Shown here: positions 27,827 through 36,758 of the stretch, in pieces
Layout: each line of letters opens with the position of its first letter
Position numbering within the stretch: position 1 is the first letter of the stretch
Assembly: GCF_003363155.1 (NCBI RefSeq)
Contig: NZ_QRBE01000006.1
Span: 1 to 64,000 of the forward strand
DNA: 64,000 nucleotides
Reading direction: 5' to 3'
From: Dyella monticola
GTDB lineage: Bacteria > Pseudomonadota > Gammaproteobacteria > Xanthomonadales > Rhodanobacteraceae
Made by a program: the position numbers and the translations under genes
Notes under the pieces: generated by a model
The model's input: only the letters and a program-made list of their open reading frames with translations
Databases searched by the model: none
Told to the model about the DNA's origin: nothing

Positions 27827-27981
27827 GCTTGAGCCCTAAAAAGCGAGGCATAGTAACGCTGCTTTAAGGTGTCCGTGAGAAATTTTGTGAATCACGGCCG
27901 AATATCCGCCACGTTTCGCGCCACACCGGTCAGCGCGAGGCGCGAACGGACGTTGAGGGCATAAGTGCCGAGGGGGACGCC

Positions 27982-29562
27982 ATGCTCAGAATTACCGCTG
28001 CATCAGCACGCTTATCACGCTTGAGATATGTGGGTTTTCTCGTTCTGGCATGCGTACCACTAGCCTGCGCATTTCCGCTGAAGGCCTACGGCACCGCGCC
28101 CCTGAGCGCAGACGACGTTGCCTGGCTGCGCCGCGCGACGTTCGGCCTGGATAGCGCAACCATCGAGCGCTACCGCGAACTGGGGCGCACGCGCTTTCTC
28201 GATGAAGCACTGGCCGGCGGCGATGACCCCCTGCCCCCGGCCGTCGCGCCCATGATCGACAGCTACCCGGTCTACAACACCTCGCCGGCAAAACTGATCG
28301 CCGATTACCGCGATCAACAGAAAAAAGTGAAAGCCATCGATGCCGCCGACATCGCCGACAAGGAAATGGCGAAGAAAAACTTCCAGAAATACCGCCGCGA
28401 ACTTTACAAACAGAGCGCCGAGGTGGAACTCCTGCGCGCGATTTATGGCCGCAACCAGCTGCGCGAGCAAATGGTGTGGTTCTGGCTCAACCACTTCAAT
28501 ATTTATGCAGCCAAGGGCGAAGTCGGCCTGTTCGCCACCGACTACGAAGAAAACGCGATTCGCCCGCATGCGCTGGGCAAGTTCAAGGATCTGGTCATGG
28601 CCACGCTGGAAAGCCCGGCCATGCAGCTGTATCTGGACAACGCGCATAACGTGCGCGGCAAAACCAACGAGAACTACGCACGCGAACTGATGGAGCTGCA
28701 TACGCTAGGCGTAAACGCCGGTTATACCCAGCAAGACGTGCAGCAACTGGCATTGATCCTTACCGGTGCGGGCATCGCCCCACAACGCGGCGCCAATGTC
28801 ATCGACGGTGTCGACGGCGGTTTCCTCAATCAGCGCCCCGGCATCGTGCACAACGGGTTGTTCGTGTTCTTGCCAGGCAGGCACGATTTCTCAACCAAGC
28901 AGTTTCTCGGCCATACCATCCATGGCAGCGGCTTCGATGAAATCGATGAAGCCGTGGATTTGATCGTGCATCAACCGGCGTGCGCGCAATTCATATCGCG
29001 CAAGCTTGCCGACTATTTTGTCTCCGACAATCCACCGCCTGAATTGGTGGATGCCATGACCAAAACATTCCAGCGCACGGACGGCGATATCGCTGCCGTG
29101 CTGCGCACCATGTTCCTGTCCAACGATATCACCCGCGGCAACGCCAAGAAGTTCAAGGATCCCACGCAATTTTTGGTTTCGGCGATGCGTCTCACCTATG
29201 ACGGCAAACCGATCACCAACGCCCAGCCGCTGATCAGCTGGCTCAATCAAATGGCCGAACCCGTGTACGGCCACATCACGCCGGATGGCTGGGCCAGCGA
29301 CAACGCCAGTTGGTCCAGTTCCGGGCAGATGGCGAAACGTTTCGATGTGGCGCGTGCCATCGGCAGCGGTCGCAACCGGCTGTTCGCCAGCGATGATGGC
29401 GAAGTACCGCACAACGGGCCGCCGATGCTCAATTCCACGCTGTTCCAGCAAACACTCGCACCAACCTTGTCCACGTCTACGCGCGACGCGCTCGCCAAGG
29501 CGACCTCGCAAATGGAGTGGAACACCTTCTTGTTGTCGTCGCCTGATTTCAATTACCGCTGA
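27982..29562 (+). CDS. DUF1800 domain-containing exported protein
   Basis: A 526-residue exported protein with an N-terminal signal (YVGFLVLACVPLACAFPLKAYG). The DUF1800 body is recognised by DDVAWLRRATFGLDSATIERYRELG, MVWFWLNHFNIYAAKG, NENYARELMELHTLGVNAGYTQQDVQQLALILTG, and FISRKLADYFVSDNPPPELV. DUF1800 proteins nearly always pair with a DUF1501 protein, as here; their biochemical role is not established. It is followed after 13 bases by the DUF1501 gene and then by a second DUF1800 gene of similar length, clearly a paralogue. Confidence 0.92.
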   Translation: MLRITAASARLSRLRYVGFLVLACVPLACAFPLKAYGTAPLSADDVAWLRRATFGLDSATIERYRELGRTRFLDEALAGGDDPLPPAVAPMIDSYPVYNTSPAKLIADYRDQQKKVKAIDAADIADKEMAKKNFQKYRRELYKQSAEVELLRAIYGRNQLREQMVWFWLNHFNIYAAKGEVGLFATDYEENAIRPHALGKFKDLVMATLESPAMQLYLDNAHNVRGKTNENYARELMELHTLGVNAGYTQQDVQQLALILTGAGIAPQRGANVIDGVDGGFLNQRPGIVHNGLFVFLPGRHDFSTKQFLGHTIHGSGFDEIDEAVDLIVHQPACAQFISRKLADYFVSDNPPPELVDAMTKTFQRTDGDIAAVLRTMFLSNDITRGNAKKFKDPTQFLVSAMRLTYDGKPITNAQPLISWLNQMAEPVYGHITPDGWASDNASWSSSGQMAKRFDVARAIGSGRNRLFASDDGEVPHNGPPMLNSTLFQQTLAPTLSTSTRDALAKATSQMEWNTFLLSSPDFNYR

Positions 29563-29575
29563 GTCGAGGGTCGCC

Positions 29576-30775
29576 ATGAATCGTCGCGAATTTCTGCTTG
29601 CCGCTGCCAGCGCTGCCGCGCTTCCCGCGCTGTCTTTTTCCGGCCGTCTTTTTGCAGCGCCGCCGCAATCGCCGCGTTTCCTGTTCGTCTTCCTGCGTGG
29701 CGGCTATGACTGCAACAGCTTCCTGGTGCCCTATAGCAGCGATTTCTACTACGAATCGCGCCCCACCATCGCTATCGCCAAACCCAATGCCAACGACCCG
29801 CACACCGTCATCGCGCTGGATTCGAATTGGGGTTTGAATCCGGTATTGCGCGATTCGATCTATCCGTTGTGGGAAAGGAAACAGGTCGCGTTCATTCCGT
29901 TTGCGGGCACGGACGACCTCTCCCGCAGCCATTTCGAGACCCAAGACAATATCGAACGGGGCGAACCGCTCGGCGCAGGAGGCAACTATCGTTCCGGCTT
30001 CCTCGCGCGCCTGTCCAGCCAGCTCGCAGGTGTGCCTGCGATCGCTTTCACCAACAGCCTGCCCTTGAGTTTTCAGGGCGCGAGCAGGGATATTCCCAAC
30101 ATCTCGCTCAAAGGCGACACCAAGGCGCATTTCGACCAACGCCAATCGGCGATTCTCGCCGGCATGTACCAGAACACACCCCTGGCTTCGGCCGCCGCCG
30201 ATGGCCTGAGCCTGCGCACGACCGTCTCCAAGGATCTACGCGATGAAATGGTCGCCGCCAGCCGTGGCGCACCCAACGCATCGGGCTTCGCCCAGGAAAC
30301 ACAGCGCATTGCGACCTTGATGCGCGATCAATATCGCCTCGGCTTTGTCGATGTGGGCGGTTGGGACACGCACGTGAACCAAGGCAATGTCACCGGTGGC
30401 CTCGCCAACAACTTGCGTAACCTTGGCGCGGGCCTCGCCGCCTACGCCGCCGCGCTCGGCAACGAATGGAACAACACCGTCGTGGTGGTCGTTTCGGAAT
30501 TCGGCCGTACATTTCGCGAAAACGGCGATCGCGGCACCGATCACGGCCATGGCACGGTGCATTGGATCATGGGTGGCAAGGTCAGTGGCGGCCGCATCGC
30601 TGGCGAGCAGATCGCCGTAACGCAGCAGAACCTGTTGCAAAATCGCGATTACAAAGTGCTCAACAACTATCGCGATGTGTATGGCGGATTGCTCGCGCGT
30701 ATGTGGGGATTGAGTGGCAATCAGTTGCAGGCCGTGTTCCCGCAAGCCAAGCCGCAGGATCTTCAATTGGTGTAA
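29576..30775 (+). CDS. DUF1501 domain-containing Tat-exported protein
   Basis: A 399-residue protein opening MNRREFLLAAASAAALPAL, a twin-arginine signal, so it is probably folded before export. The DUF1501 fold is related to alkaline phosphatase/sulfatase-like enzymes; recognisable parts are FLFVFLRGGYDCNSFLVPY, ETQDNIERGEP, FVDVGGWDTHVNQG, VVVVVSEFGRTFRENGDRGTDHGHGTVHWIMGG. The Asp and His residues in the last block fit a metal site. No substrate is known. It sits between two DUF1800 paralogues, 13 bases after the first and 51 bases before the second. Confidence 0.92.
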   Translation: MNRREFLLAAASAAALPALSFSGRLFAAPPQSPRFLFVFLRGGYDCNSFLVPYSSDFYYESRPTIAIAKPNANDPHTVIALDSNWGLNPVLRDSIYPLWERKQVAFIPFAGTDDLSRSHFETQDNIERGEPLGAGGNYRSGFLARLSSQLAGVPAIAFTNSLPLSFQGASRDIPNISLKGDTKAHFDQRQSAILAGMYQNTPLASAAADGLSLRTTVSKDLRDEMVAASRGAPNASGFAQETQRIATLMRDQYRLGFVDVGGWDTHVNQGNVTGGLANNLRNLGAGLAAYAAALGNEWNNTVVVVVSEFGRTFRENGDRGTDHGHGTVHWIMGGKVSGGRIAGEQIAVTQQNLLQNRDYKVLNNYRDVYGGLLARMWGLSGNQLQAVFPQAKPQDLQLV

Positions 30776-30826
30776 CACTGGCTGTCTTTGCAAGATCCAT
30801 CATCGGCGACTCGTGGAAAACACCGC

Positions 30827-32356
30827 ATGCGGCTCATTGCCCTGGCATTTCTGGCGCTGTCACTGAGCTTGCTACTGGCAGTGGTGCCGATCCAAGCCGC
30901 CACTACCTCAAACTTGAACCCAAACGACATCGCATGGCTACATCGCGATAGTTTCGGCCTGGACACCGCCACGGTGGCGCGTTATCGCACATTGGGCCGA
31001 AACGTGTTGCTGGACAAGCAACTCAAGGATGAACTCGGCGACGCGTTGCCCGCCGACATCAACGCGCAAATTACAGGCTATGAGGCATTCCACACACCTG
31101 TGGAACTCGTGCTGACCTCCCTGCAGCAGCAACAACAGCAACTTCGCACCCTGCCGGATGGCCCTGAAAAGCAGGCCGCAAACAAAGCCATCCAGGCGCA
31201 GAGCAACCAACTCGTGTTGCAAGCACAGCAGTTTGAGTTGCTACACGCCATCTATGGCCAGAACCAGCTCAAGGAACAACTGGTGTGGTTCTGGCTAAAT
31301 CATTTCAGCGTTTACGCCGGCAAAGGCCGCGTGCGCTGGGAATTGGCCGATTACGAACAAAACGTCATTCGTCCGCACGCACTGGGCAGGTTTCGCGATT
31401 TGGTGATGGCCACGCTGCAAAGCCCCGCCATGCTCGAATTTCTCGATAACGCGCAAAACGCAAAGGGACACGTCAACGAAAACTACGCACGCGAGCTGAT
31501 GGAATTGCATACGCTGGGCGTCAATGGCGGCTACACGCAGCAGGATGTGCAGCAATTGGCGCTGATACTCACCGGCGTTGGCCTTGCGCCGGTAGATGGA
31601 AAGCCGCAGAACTTCAATCCGCAAATGGCTCCGCTCGTCGTGCGCCACGGCATATTCGAGTTCAACCCGCAGCGCCACGATTTCAGCGACAAGGTACTAC
31701 TTGGGCAAACCATCAAAGGCCGCGGATTCGATGAAGTGAAACAAGCCATCGATATGATCGTGCGACAACCGGCGTGCGCGCATTTCATATCACTCGAACT
31801 TGCGCGGTATTTTGTTTCCGACGATCCGCCGCCCATGCTGGTGTCCCGCATGGCTCGCACCTTTCAGCGCACCGACGGTGATATCGCCCAGGTGGTGCGC
31901 GTGATGTTCCAGTCACAAGCCCTGTTCACACAAGCCGGCAAGAAGTTCAAAGACCCGATGCAATTCGTGGTTTCATCCGTGCGCCTTGCATTCGATGGCA
32001 CACCCATTGCCAATGCGCAGCCTTTGGTTGGCTGGCTCAATCAGCTCGATCAACCGTTGTTTGGACGCATCACACCCGACGGCTGGCCGCTCGATGGTGA
32101 TGCCTGGTCCAGCTCCGGCCAGATGGCCAAACGTTTCGATATCGCCCGCGCCATCGGTACCGGCAACAATCAGCTCTTTACACCTGCCGGCAGCACCGCG
32201 CGCACCGGTGGTTTTCCGATGCTCACGACGCGTCTGTATTACCAGGCCATTGAGCCCTACCTATCGAGCGCAACACGCGATGCGCTGAAAAAGGCCACGT
32301 CGCAGCAGGAATGGAACAGCTTTCTACTCTCCTCACCCGATCTCAACTACCGCTAG
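30827..32356 (+). CDS. DUF1800 domain-containing exported protein (second paralogue)
   Basis: A 509-residue paralogue of the protein encoded at 27982-29562. It has a shorter signal peptide (MRLIALAFLALSLSLLLAVVPIQA) and the same blocks: NDIAWLHRDSFGLDTATVARYRTLG, LVWFWLNHFSVYAGKG, NENYARELMELHTLGVNGGYTQQDVQQLALILTG, and ISLELARYFVSDDPPPMLV. Both end in a nearly identical LLSSPD-NYR tail. It carries a Gln-rich insert (SLQQQQQQLRTLPDGPEKQ) near residues 100-120. The pair probably arose by gene duplication around the DUF1501 gene. Confidence 0.92.
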   Translation: MRLIALAFLALSLSLLLAVVPIQAATTSNLNPNDIAWLHRDSFGLDTATVARYRTLGRNVLLDKQLKDELGDALPADINAQITGYEAFHTPVELVLTSLQQQQQQLRTLPDGPEKQAANKAIQAQSNQLVLQAQQFELLHAIYGQNQLKEQLVWFWLNHFSVYAGKGRVRWELADYEQNVIRPHALGRFRDLVMATLQSPAMLEFLDNAQNAKGHVNENYARELMELHTLGVNGGYTQQDVQQLALILTGVGLAPVDGKPQNFNPQMAPLVVRHGIFEFNPQRHDFSDKVLLGQTIKGRGFDEVKQAIDMIVRQPACAHFISLELARYFVSDDPPPMLVSRMARTFQRTDGDIAQVVRVMFQSQALFTQAGKKFKDPMQFVVSSVRLAFDGTPIANAQPLVGWLNQLDQPLFGRITPDGWPLDGDAWSSSGQMAKRFDIARAIGTGNNQLFTPAGSTARTGGFPMLTTRLYYQAIEPYLSSATRDALKKATSQQEWNSFLLSSPDLNYR

Positions 32357-32418
32357 CGATGAGCGTCCTTGCCTGTCCGCTTGGAAGATACCAACTTGAG
32401 GATTCGTGTGCGCCCCAT

Positions 32419-32874
32419 TCAGGCCGCACACTCGACACGTCGATACTCACCTTCCATCACTCTCTCCCAGTTCACTCCACCATCAAACGAACTTTCCAAG
32501 ATGAGCCGATAGCCCCCATCGACCGCCATCTCGTAAACGTGCCGCGTCTGCCCGCGCAGTGAGCTGCGCAGAAATACCAGGCGCTTGCCGTCCCAATGGC
32601 CGGTTGCCGGTTGCGAAGGCGTAAAGCCATAGCTGTCGAACCAATACATGGCATATTCGCCGGCTTCTTGCCCTGCAACGATGACTGCATGGGCCTGCAG
32701 TGCCAGCTGGCCGTCACGCTCTGCGCGGTAATCCATCAGCAGCACTTTGCCGCCAAGATCAAAACGCGCCGTCACCTTCGCAACAGCCGGGCCACCTTCG
32801 CCCCAGCGCGTGGTCGCGATCGTCTCATCGCCCAACCATTCGCCCACCAATGTAGCCAGCGCATTGCCTTCCAT
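32419..32874 (-). CDS. DUF1579-like hypothetical protein
   Basis: A 151-residue soluble protein. The layout LVGEWLGDETIATTRWGEGGPAVAKVTARFDLGGKVLLMDYRAERDG, then YAMYWFDSYGFTPSQPATGHWDGKRLVFLRSS and a final YRLILESSFDGGVNWERVMEGEYRR, fits the lipocalin-like DUF1579 family, whose role is unknown. No signal peptide is present. It lies six bases downstream of the membrane sensor gene and so probably belongs to the PadR operon as its third gene. The MEGNALATL start is used. Confidence 0.78.
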   Translation of the reverse strand: MEGNALATLVGEWLGDETIATTRWGEGGPAVAKVTARFDLGGKVLLMDYRAERDGQLALQAHAVIVAGQEAGEYAMYWFDSYGFTPSQPATGHWDGKRLVFLRSSLRGQTRHVYEMAVDGGYRLILESSFDGGVNWERVMEGEYRRVECAA

Positions 32875-32880
32875 GACGGC

Positions 32881-33822
32881 TTACTCCCTTGCGACCAGAA
32901 AATGCCGCGCGATCTGTCCATGCAGATAACCGAGCACGCGCACGATATGCAGTGTGGCAAATAGCATCGCTATACCGACGATGCATGCGGCGAACGCACC
33001 GGGCCAACCTGACCAAAAGTGCACCCAACCGCACACCCACGCCGGCCCATCGCACTGCCCATAATCCGTGAAGCCGATCATGTCAAAAACAAGCTTCACA
33101 ACGGGTGCCGCGGCAAGTGCGAGCGACGTGGAAAGCAATGTCACTACCAGGGTGAAATAGATGATGCCCAGCGGCAGCATCAGGAACATGTAAAACAGTG
33201 TGCCCCATGTGCGCGGATCGCGAAACATCGCGCCAATGCGCTGCCAGAATGGCATGCCACGCATGGAAAACGTCGGGCGCCTTGGCATGCGCACGCCCAG
33301 CATGGTCTCCACGATGCGCCCCTCCACTAACGAAAGCATGCGCACGGAACCGAAGAACAGCACGATAAACGGAATGCCGATGATCAGCACCGCCAGGCCA
33401 AATGAGAGCGAAATGCCCACGGTTGCCCACGTGAAATAGAAGATGCCCGTCGCCAGCGCGAGCACCATGTAGAACAGCGCACCGTACGTGCGTGGGTCGG
33501 CCGCAACACCAAAGAAGTGGCTGGCCCACGAACGCTGTTTCGGACGCGGTCGCCGCGGTGGGGCAAGCGCGCGCTGCGTTTTCACTTCCTGATCGCGATA
33601 AATATCCGCCACTTCCTCCGGCGCACCGTAGCTGCCGACGACCTTTGCCAGCATCTCCGCTTCGTTGTGCCCTGGCCGTTCGGCCAGTTCGGCACGCAGG
33701 TGTTCCTCGGCGTCGTACAACGCATCCTGGATCAATGCCGGATCAGCACCGCGCAATGCGGCGCGCAATTGCTCAAGATATTCGGCAATCGTCCTAGGCA
33801 TCTTAGGTGCATCTGCATTCAT
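32881..33822 (-). CDS. Membrane sensor protein (DUF1700-like N-terminus plus multi-pass sensor domain)
   Basis: A 313-residue inner membrane protein. The first about 75 residues (TIAEYLEQLRAALRGADPALIQDALYDAEEHLRAEL...YGAPEEVADIYRD) resemble the cytoplasmic helical part of DUF1700/HAAS proteins, which commonly accompany PadR regulators. The rest has two repeated blocks, RTYGALFYMVLALATGIFYFTWATVGISLSFG and RTWGTLFYMFLMLPLGIIYFTLVVTLLSTSL, each with long hydrophobic helices typical of the 'putative sensor' family. It overlaps the PadR gene by four bases. A role in sensing envelope or lipid stress is inferred only from this context. Confidence 0.83.
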   Translation of the reverse strand: MNADAPKMPRTIAEYLEQLRAALRGADPALIQDALYDAEEHLRAELAERPGHNEAEMLAKVVGSYGAPEEVADIYRDQEVKTQRALAPPRRPRPKQRSWASHFFGVAADPRTYGALFYMVLALATGIFYFTWATVGISLSFGLAVLIIGIPFIVLFFGSVRMLSLVEGRIVETMLGVRMPRRPTFSMRGMPFWQRIGAMFRDPRTWGTLFYMFLMLPLGIIYFTLVVTLLSTSLALAAAPVVKLVFDMIGFTDYGQCDGPAWVCGWVHFWSGWPGAFAACIVGIAMLFATLHIVRVLGYLHGQIARHFLVARE

Positions 33823-34187
33823 CGCCAGTCTCCTTGCAAAACCTTGTCGACCGAATCGCGCGTGGCCTCCCACGCTGCGATCCACTCACGTAGCACATCG
33901 CGCCCAACCCGGGTTATACGGTAATAACGCCGCGGCGGCCCGCTTACCGAGGGCTCCACTTCGCTGGCCAGCAAGCCGCTTCCCTCGAGATTGCGCAGCA
34001 CCGGGTACAGCGCACTCTGCTTACCCGCCAGCACGCCCTCCTCCCCCAGTTCCTCCAACCGCTTGGCGATCTGATAGCCATACAGCGGCTGCCGCGACTG
34101 CCCCAACACCGCCAACAACACCAACGAGACGGTGCCGGTAGACAGCTCTTTCTGAAACTTCTTGAGTTGGGCCGCGCTATCGTCCAC
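33819..34187 (-). CDS. PadR family transcriptional regulator
   Basis: A 122-residue winged-helix regulator. LVLLAVLGQSRQPLYGYQIAKRLEELG, SALYPVLRNLEGSGLLASEVEPSVSGPPRRYYRITRVGRDVL is a standard PadR DNA-binding domain, followed by a short helix for dimerisation. It overlaps the membrane sensor gene by four bases and heads a three-gene operon (PadR, sensor, DUF1579). A perfect 19-bp palindrome 38 bases upstream is the likely autoregulatory site. Confidence 0.93.
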   Translation of the reverse strand: MDDSAAQLKKFQKELSTGTVSLVLLAVLGQSRQPLYGYQIAKRLEELGEEGVLAGKQSALYPVLRNLEGSGLLASEVEPSVSGPPRRYYRITRVGRDVLREWIAAWEATRDSVDKVLQGDWR

Positions 34188-34224
34188 GGCTGCCCCGCTC
34201 TTCTGCTTATGATGGAGGCAACAG

Positions 34225-34243
34225 TAGTACGAAGTTCGTACTA
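34225..34243. promoter_or_regulatory. Perfect palindromic operator candidate for PadR
   Basis: TAGTACGAAGTTCGTACTA is a perfect 9+1+9 palindrome, centred 47 bases upstream of the padR-like start. Location and symmetry suit a dimeric regulator, most simply PadR itself. Confidence 0.6.
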
Positions 34244-34286
34244 GTGCATGGGTATGAAGTCATGCTGCACGTGGGCACATCGTGTG

Positions 34287-34360
34287 GGCATGGCACCAAT
34301 GTATGTACACGTTGTACAAACATTGGTGTCAGAGGGGATGTACAAACAATGGTGCCAGCC
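34287..34360. repeat. Palindromic element, copy A (with an extra half-copy)
   Basis: GGCACCAATGTATGTACA (34292-34309) faces TTGTACAAACATTGGTGTC (34312-34330) as an inverted repeat. A second right arm, TGTACAAACAATGGTGCCAG, follows at 34339-34358. The same element occurs at 35180-35232 and 37567-37613. Confidence 0.75.
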
Positions 34361-34395
34361 GGCGCAATTTGCGATGAGACAGATGGAATGAGCGA

Positions 34396-34770
34396 TTAAT
34401 CACCACCTCGTACAGAGGCGGGTTGGGCCGGCATCAGAACAATTAGTAGCAGGCCGATCACAATCAAGACGGCGGACATGCCAAATAACTCTGGGCGACC
34501 ACTAACGTTTTTGTACGCTTGAGCCAGCATGACGCCTGTATGCGCGAAGCTAGACCACGCCGTGAACCAAATTAGGCTGCGATGCTCCGTTGGGCTCCGC
34601 GCCGCGATCAGCATAAAAACGCCGAGCGTGACATAAAGGCTGAGGAACATTGGCACGATGTCATTGGCGTGAGGCCAGAACCATAAAAACATTACTAGCG
34701 GATAGATGCCAGCCAGAAAAAACAGCCCGATGACGATCATCACGACTTTCAAAGTCAGCTCTCGAGACAT
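34396..34770 (-). CDS. Four-helix membrane protein of unknown function
   Basis: A 124-residue inner membrane protein with four hydrophobic helices (about 6-28, 36-55, 64-84 and 98-118). It begins MSRELTLKVVMIVIGLFFLAGIYPLVMFLW and contains MFLSLYVTLGVFMLIAARSPTEHRSLIWFTAWSSFAHTGVML. This layout looks like the DUF6632 group of small membrane proteins, a recollection I cannot verify here. No function is known. GGAGG just upstream supports the ATG at 34770. Short repeat-rich intergenic DNA lies on both sides. Confidence 0.75.
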   Translation of the reverse strand: MSRELTLKVVMIVIGLFFLAGIYPLVMFLWFWPHANDIVPMFLSLYVTLGVFMLIAARSPTEHRSLIWFTAWSSFAHTGVMLAQAYKNVSGRPELFGMSAVLIVIGLLLIVLMPAQPASVRGGD

Positions 34771-35339
34771 GATGCCTCCTACAAGGTTCGGTAATGCACG
34801 GTGATGCAACGTGCTGCCGCCCAACTACCTCATAGACGGATGTGCACGTCCGGCTATACATCTGCGCGCACTTGCTGGACGCAGCCTTAAATCACTGAAC
34901 TGTTTGGACTTTACCCGGCCCACGTCCGGCTAACAATCCGATGTATCGACCGGCTGAATCCGCAGTCGAAAGCGTACGTTCACCCAATGCTTTCAGCACA
35001 TACTTTGGTTGTCAAAGGGGCGCTTTAGGCGAGAACCGGCGAGACTTAAATAATTGATCTAAATAGATATGCATAAACTTTGCCGACTGCTAGAAAGCAA
35101 AGTGCGTACACATCGGTCTCGAATTGCACGCACTTTGGCTTCCAAAAGTGCACCCACTTTGGCGTCATGCCCATCTGAGGGGCATGACACCAATGTTTGT
35201 GCACCTTGTACAAACAATGGTGTCAGAGGCGGAGGCCGCCTGTCCGACCGGGCTATTGGCGCTCGCTGAAAACTGACCACCTCTGCGCGTACTTGCTGCG
35301 CCATAAATCCTGCAGACCAGGTTGGAATTCCCTTTCTGG
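34771..35339. other. Intergenic region rich in inverted repeats, no gene seen
   Basis: This 569-base gap has no credible coding frame. An AT-rich stretch (35045-35085) leads into a chain of hairpins: AAAGTGCGT/ACGCACTTT (35099-35136), CCAAAAGTG/CACTTTGG (35142-35162), GTCATGCCC/GGGCATGAC (35164-35188), then the palindromic element copy B. Confidence 0.6.
35180..35232. repeat. Palindromic element, copy B
   Basis: GACACCAATGTTTGT (35186-35200) and ACAAACAATGGTGTC (35210-35224) are inverted with one mismatch, around GCACCTTGT. The flanks GGCAT and AGAGGCGG match copies A and C. Confidence 0.75.
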
Positions 35340-36758
35340 TCAATTTTCAACGCTCGGCAACAGAGCGGTGCTTCGCAACCGCCGCCAGGCCGGCAGCCCT
35401 GCGCCAAGCGCGAGAGCGAAGATACCGCAGAGCCATGGGAAGGCGTTGCCGATCCGCGTATAGAGTGTTGGCCCGGATCCCAGCGGCAGGCCGGCGACGA
35501 TCATGGTCAGGCCCGTAGGCGCATCCTGTTTGAGGGCGATCAGGCGCCCTTGCGCGTCGCTGGCGAACACCAGGCCGCGATTAGCAGCCCGCACGATCGA
35601 AAATCCGCCTTCGACGCCGCGCATCACGGACATGATTCCGTGCTGCCAGCCATCGATGCCCATGTCGCCCGCGGGCACGCCCATCAGGCGGGTGCCCTTG
35701 GCGGCATCGGAACGAATGGTGTCGGGGAAATCCATGTCCTTGCAGATCTCCTCGGCACGGCCATCGCCCAACCAGCCCGAGACATGACCCGGCGTGAGAT
35801 CGCGCTCAAGGCCTGGCACCGGGTGGCGCTTGTCGTAGCGCTGAATCCTGCCATCGGGCGTGATCGCAAGCGCGAAGTCGGCGGCCGGCGTCACAGCGTG
35901 GAAGCCGGCAATGATCTGCACACCCGTATCCCTGGCGGCGGCAACGAGCGGCGCAACGATCACGCTCTGTTCGGCAGGGGTCGATACCATGCCGCCTTCC
36001 GGCGTAACCACGAATCTGGCGCCTTCCCGGGCAGCGGCACGGATCTCGCGCGCATAGGTTTCGGTCACCGCGAGATCGGCGGACACGGTCTTCGCTCGCC
36101 AGGAATCCGCTACGGCCGTCTCATCGACGATTCCTGCTACCCGCAGCACGTCGGGCTGAGGGTGCGCGAGCCGCACGATACCGAACACCAAATTGGCCAC
36201 ACAGATCACCAGCCCGAGGCCGACTGCGGCTGCATTCTGTTTGAGCCGCGACGCCATGGCGAGGGTATTGGCGAAGAGGCAGATCAGGAACGTGACGGCG
36301 TACATCCCCAAGAGCGATGCGCCCTGGATCAGGACGGGCGCTGACATCGTGCTGTAGGCGAGCGATCCGTAGGTGCCGTTCGGGGACTGCAGTTCAATCA
36401 GGAATTCGAAGGCGGTCCAACAAGCCGGGAACGCAAACAACGTGAGGAGCGGTGATGCCCTGTGCTGCACGAAGCGCGCAAACCATACCGCGACGCAAAA
36501 CAGCCCGGTATTGACCGCCAGCACCGACGCGAGGACGAGCGGCGGTATGAGGTGGAGATAGGGGGATTGCAACATATAGCCTGCGCCGCTGAGGAGCGCG
36601 ATGGCGCTCGCCCCGATCACTTGCCACGTGCGCGAATGGCCATAGGCGAGCCACAACAGCGGCACGGGCGCGAGCCAGACCAGTGCCCAGACGTGGTCGT
36701 ATCCCTGTGAGAGATAAAACATGATGCCGCTCAACACGGCGGCCAGCAGTGTGATCAT
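35340..36758 (-). CDS. Apolipoprotein N-acyltransferase-like membrane protein (nitrilase fold)
   Basis: A 472-residue protein with about six N-terminal membrane helices, a periplasmic nitrilase-type domain (residues about 205-440) and a final helix, the architecture of Lnt. The triad expected for CN-hydrolases is present: E254 in VVTPEGGM, K310 in RYDKRHPVPG and C339 in EEICKDMDFP. The sequence is divergent from standard Lnt, and the gene is coupled by a four-base overlap to a TetR regulator, so it looks like an accessory, regulated paralogue rather than the essential house copy. Its acyl acceptor is unknown. Confidence 0.78.
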   Translation of the reverse strand: MITLLAAVLSGIMFYLSQGYDHVWALVWLAPVPLLWLAYGHSRTWQVIGASAIALLSGAGYMLQSPYLHLIPPLVLASVLAVNTGLFCVAVWFARFVQHRASPLLTLFAFPACWTAFEFLIELQSPNGTYGSLAYSTMSAPVLIQGASLLGMYAVTFLICLFANTLAMASRLKQNAAAVGLGLVICVANLVFGIVRLAHPQPDVLRVAGIVDETAVADSWRAKTVSADLAVTETYAREIRAAAREGARFVVTPEGGMVSTPAEQSVIVAPLVAAARDTGVQIIAGFHAVTPAADFALAITPDGRIQRYDKRHPVPGLERDLTPGHVSGWLGDGRAEEICKDMDFPDTIRSDAAKGTRLMGVPAGDMGIDGWQHGIMSVMRGVEGGFSIVRAANRGLVFASDAQGRLIALKQDAPTGLTMIVAGLPLGSGPTLYTRIGNAFPWLCGIFALALGAGLPAWRRLRSTALLPSVEN

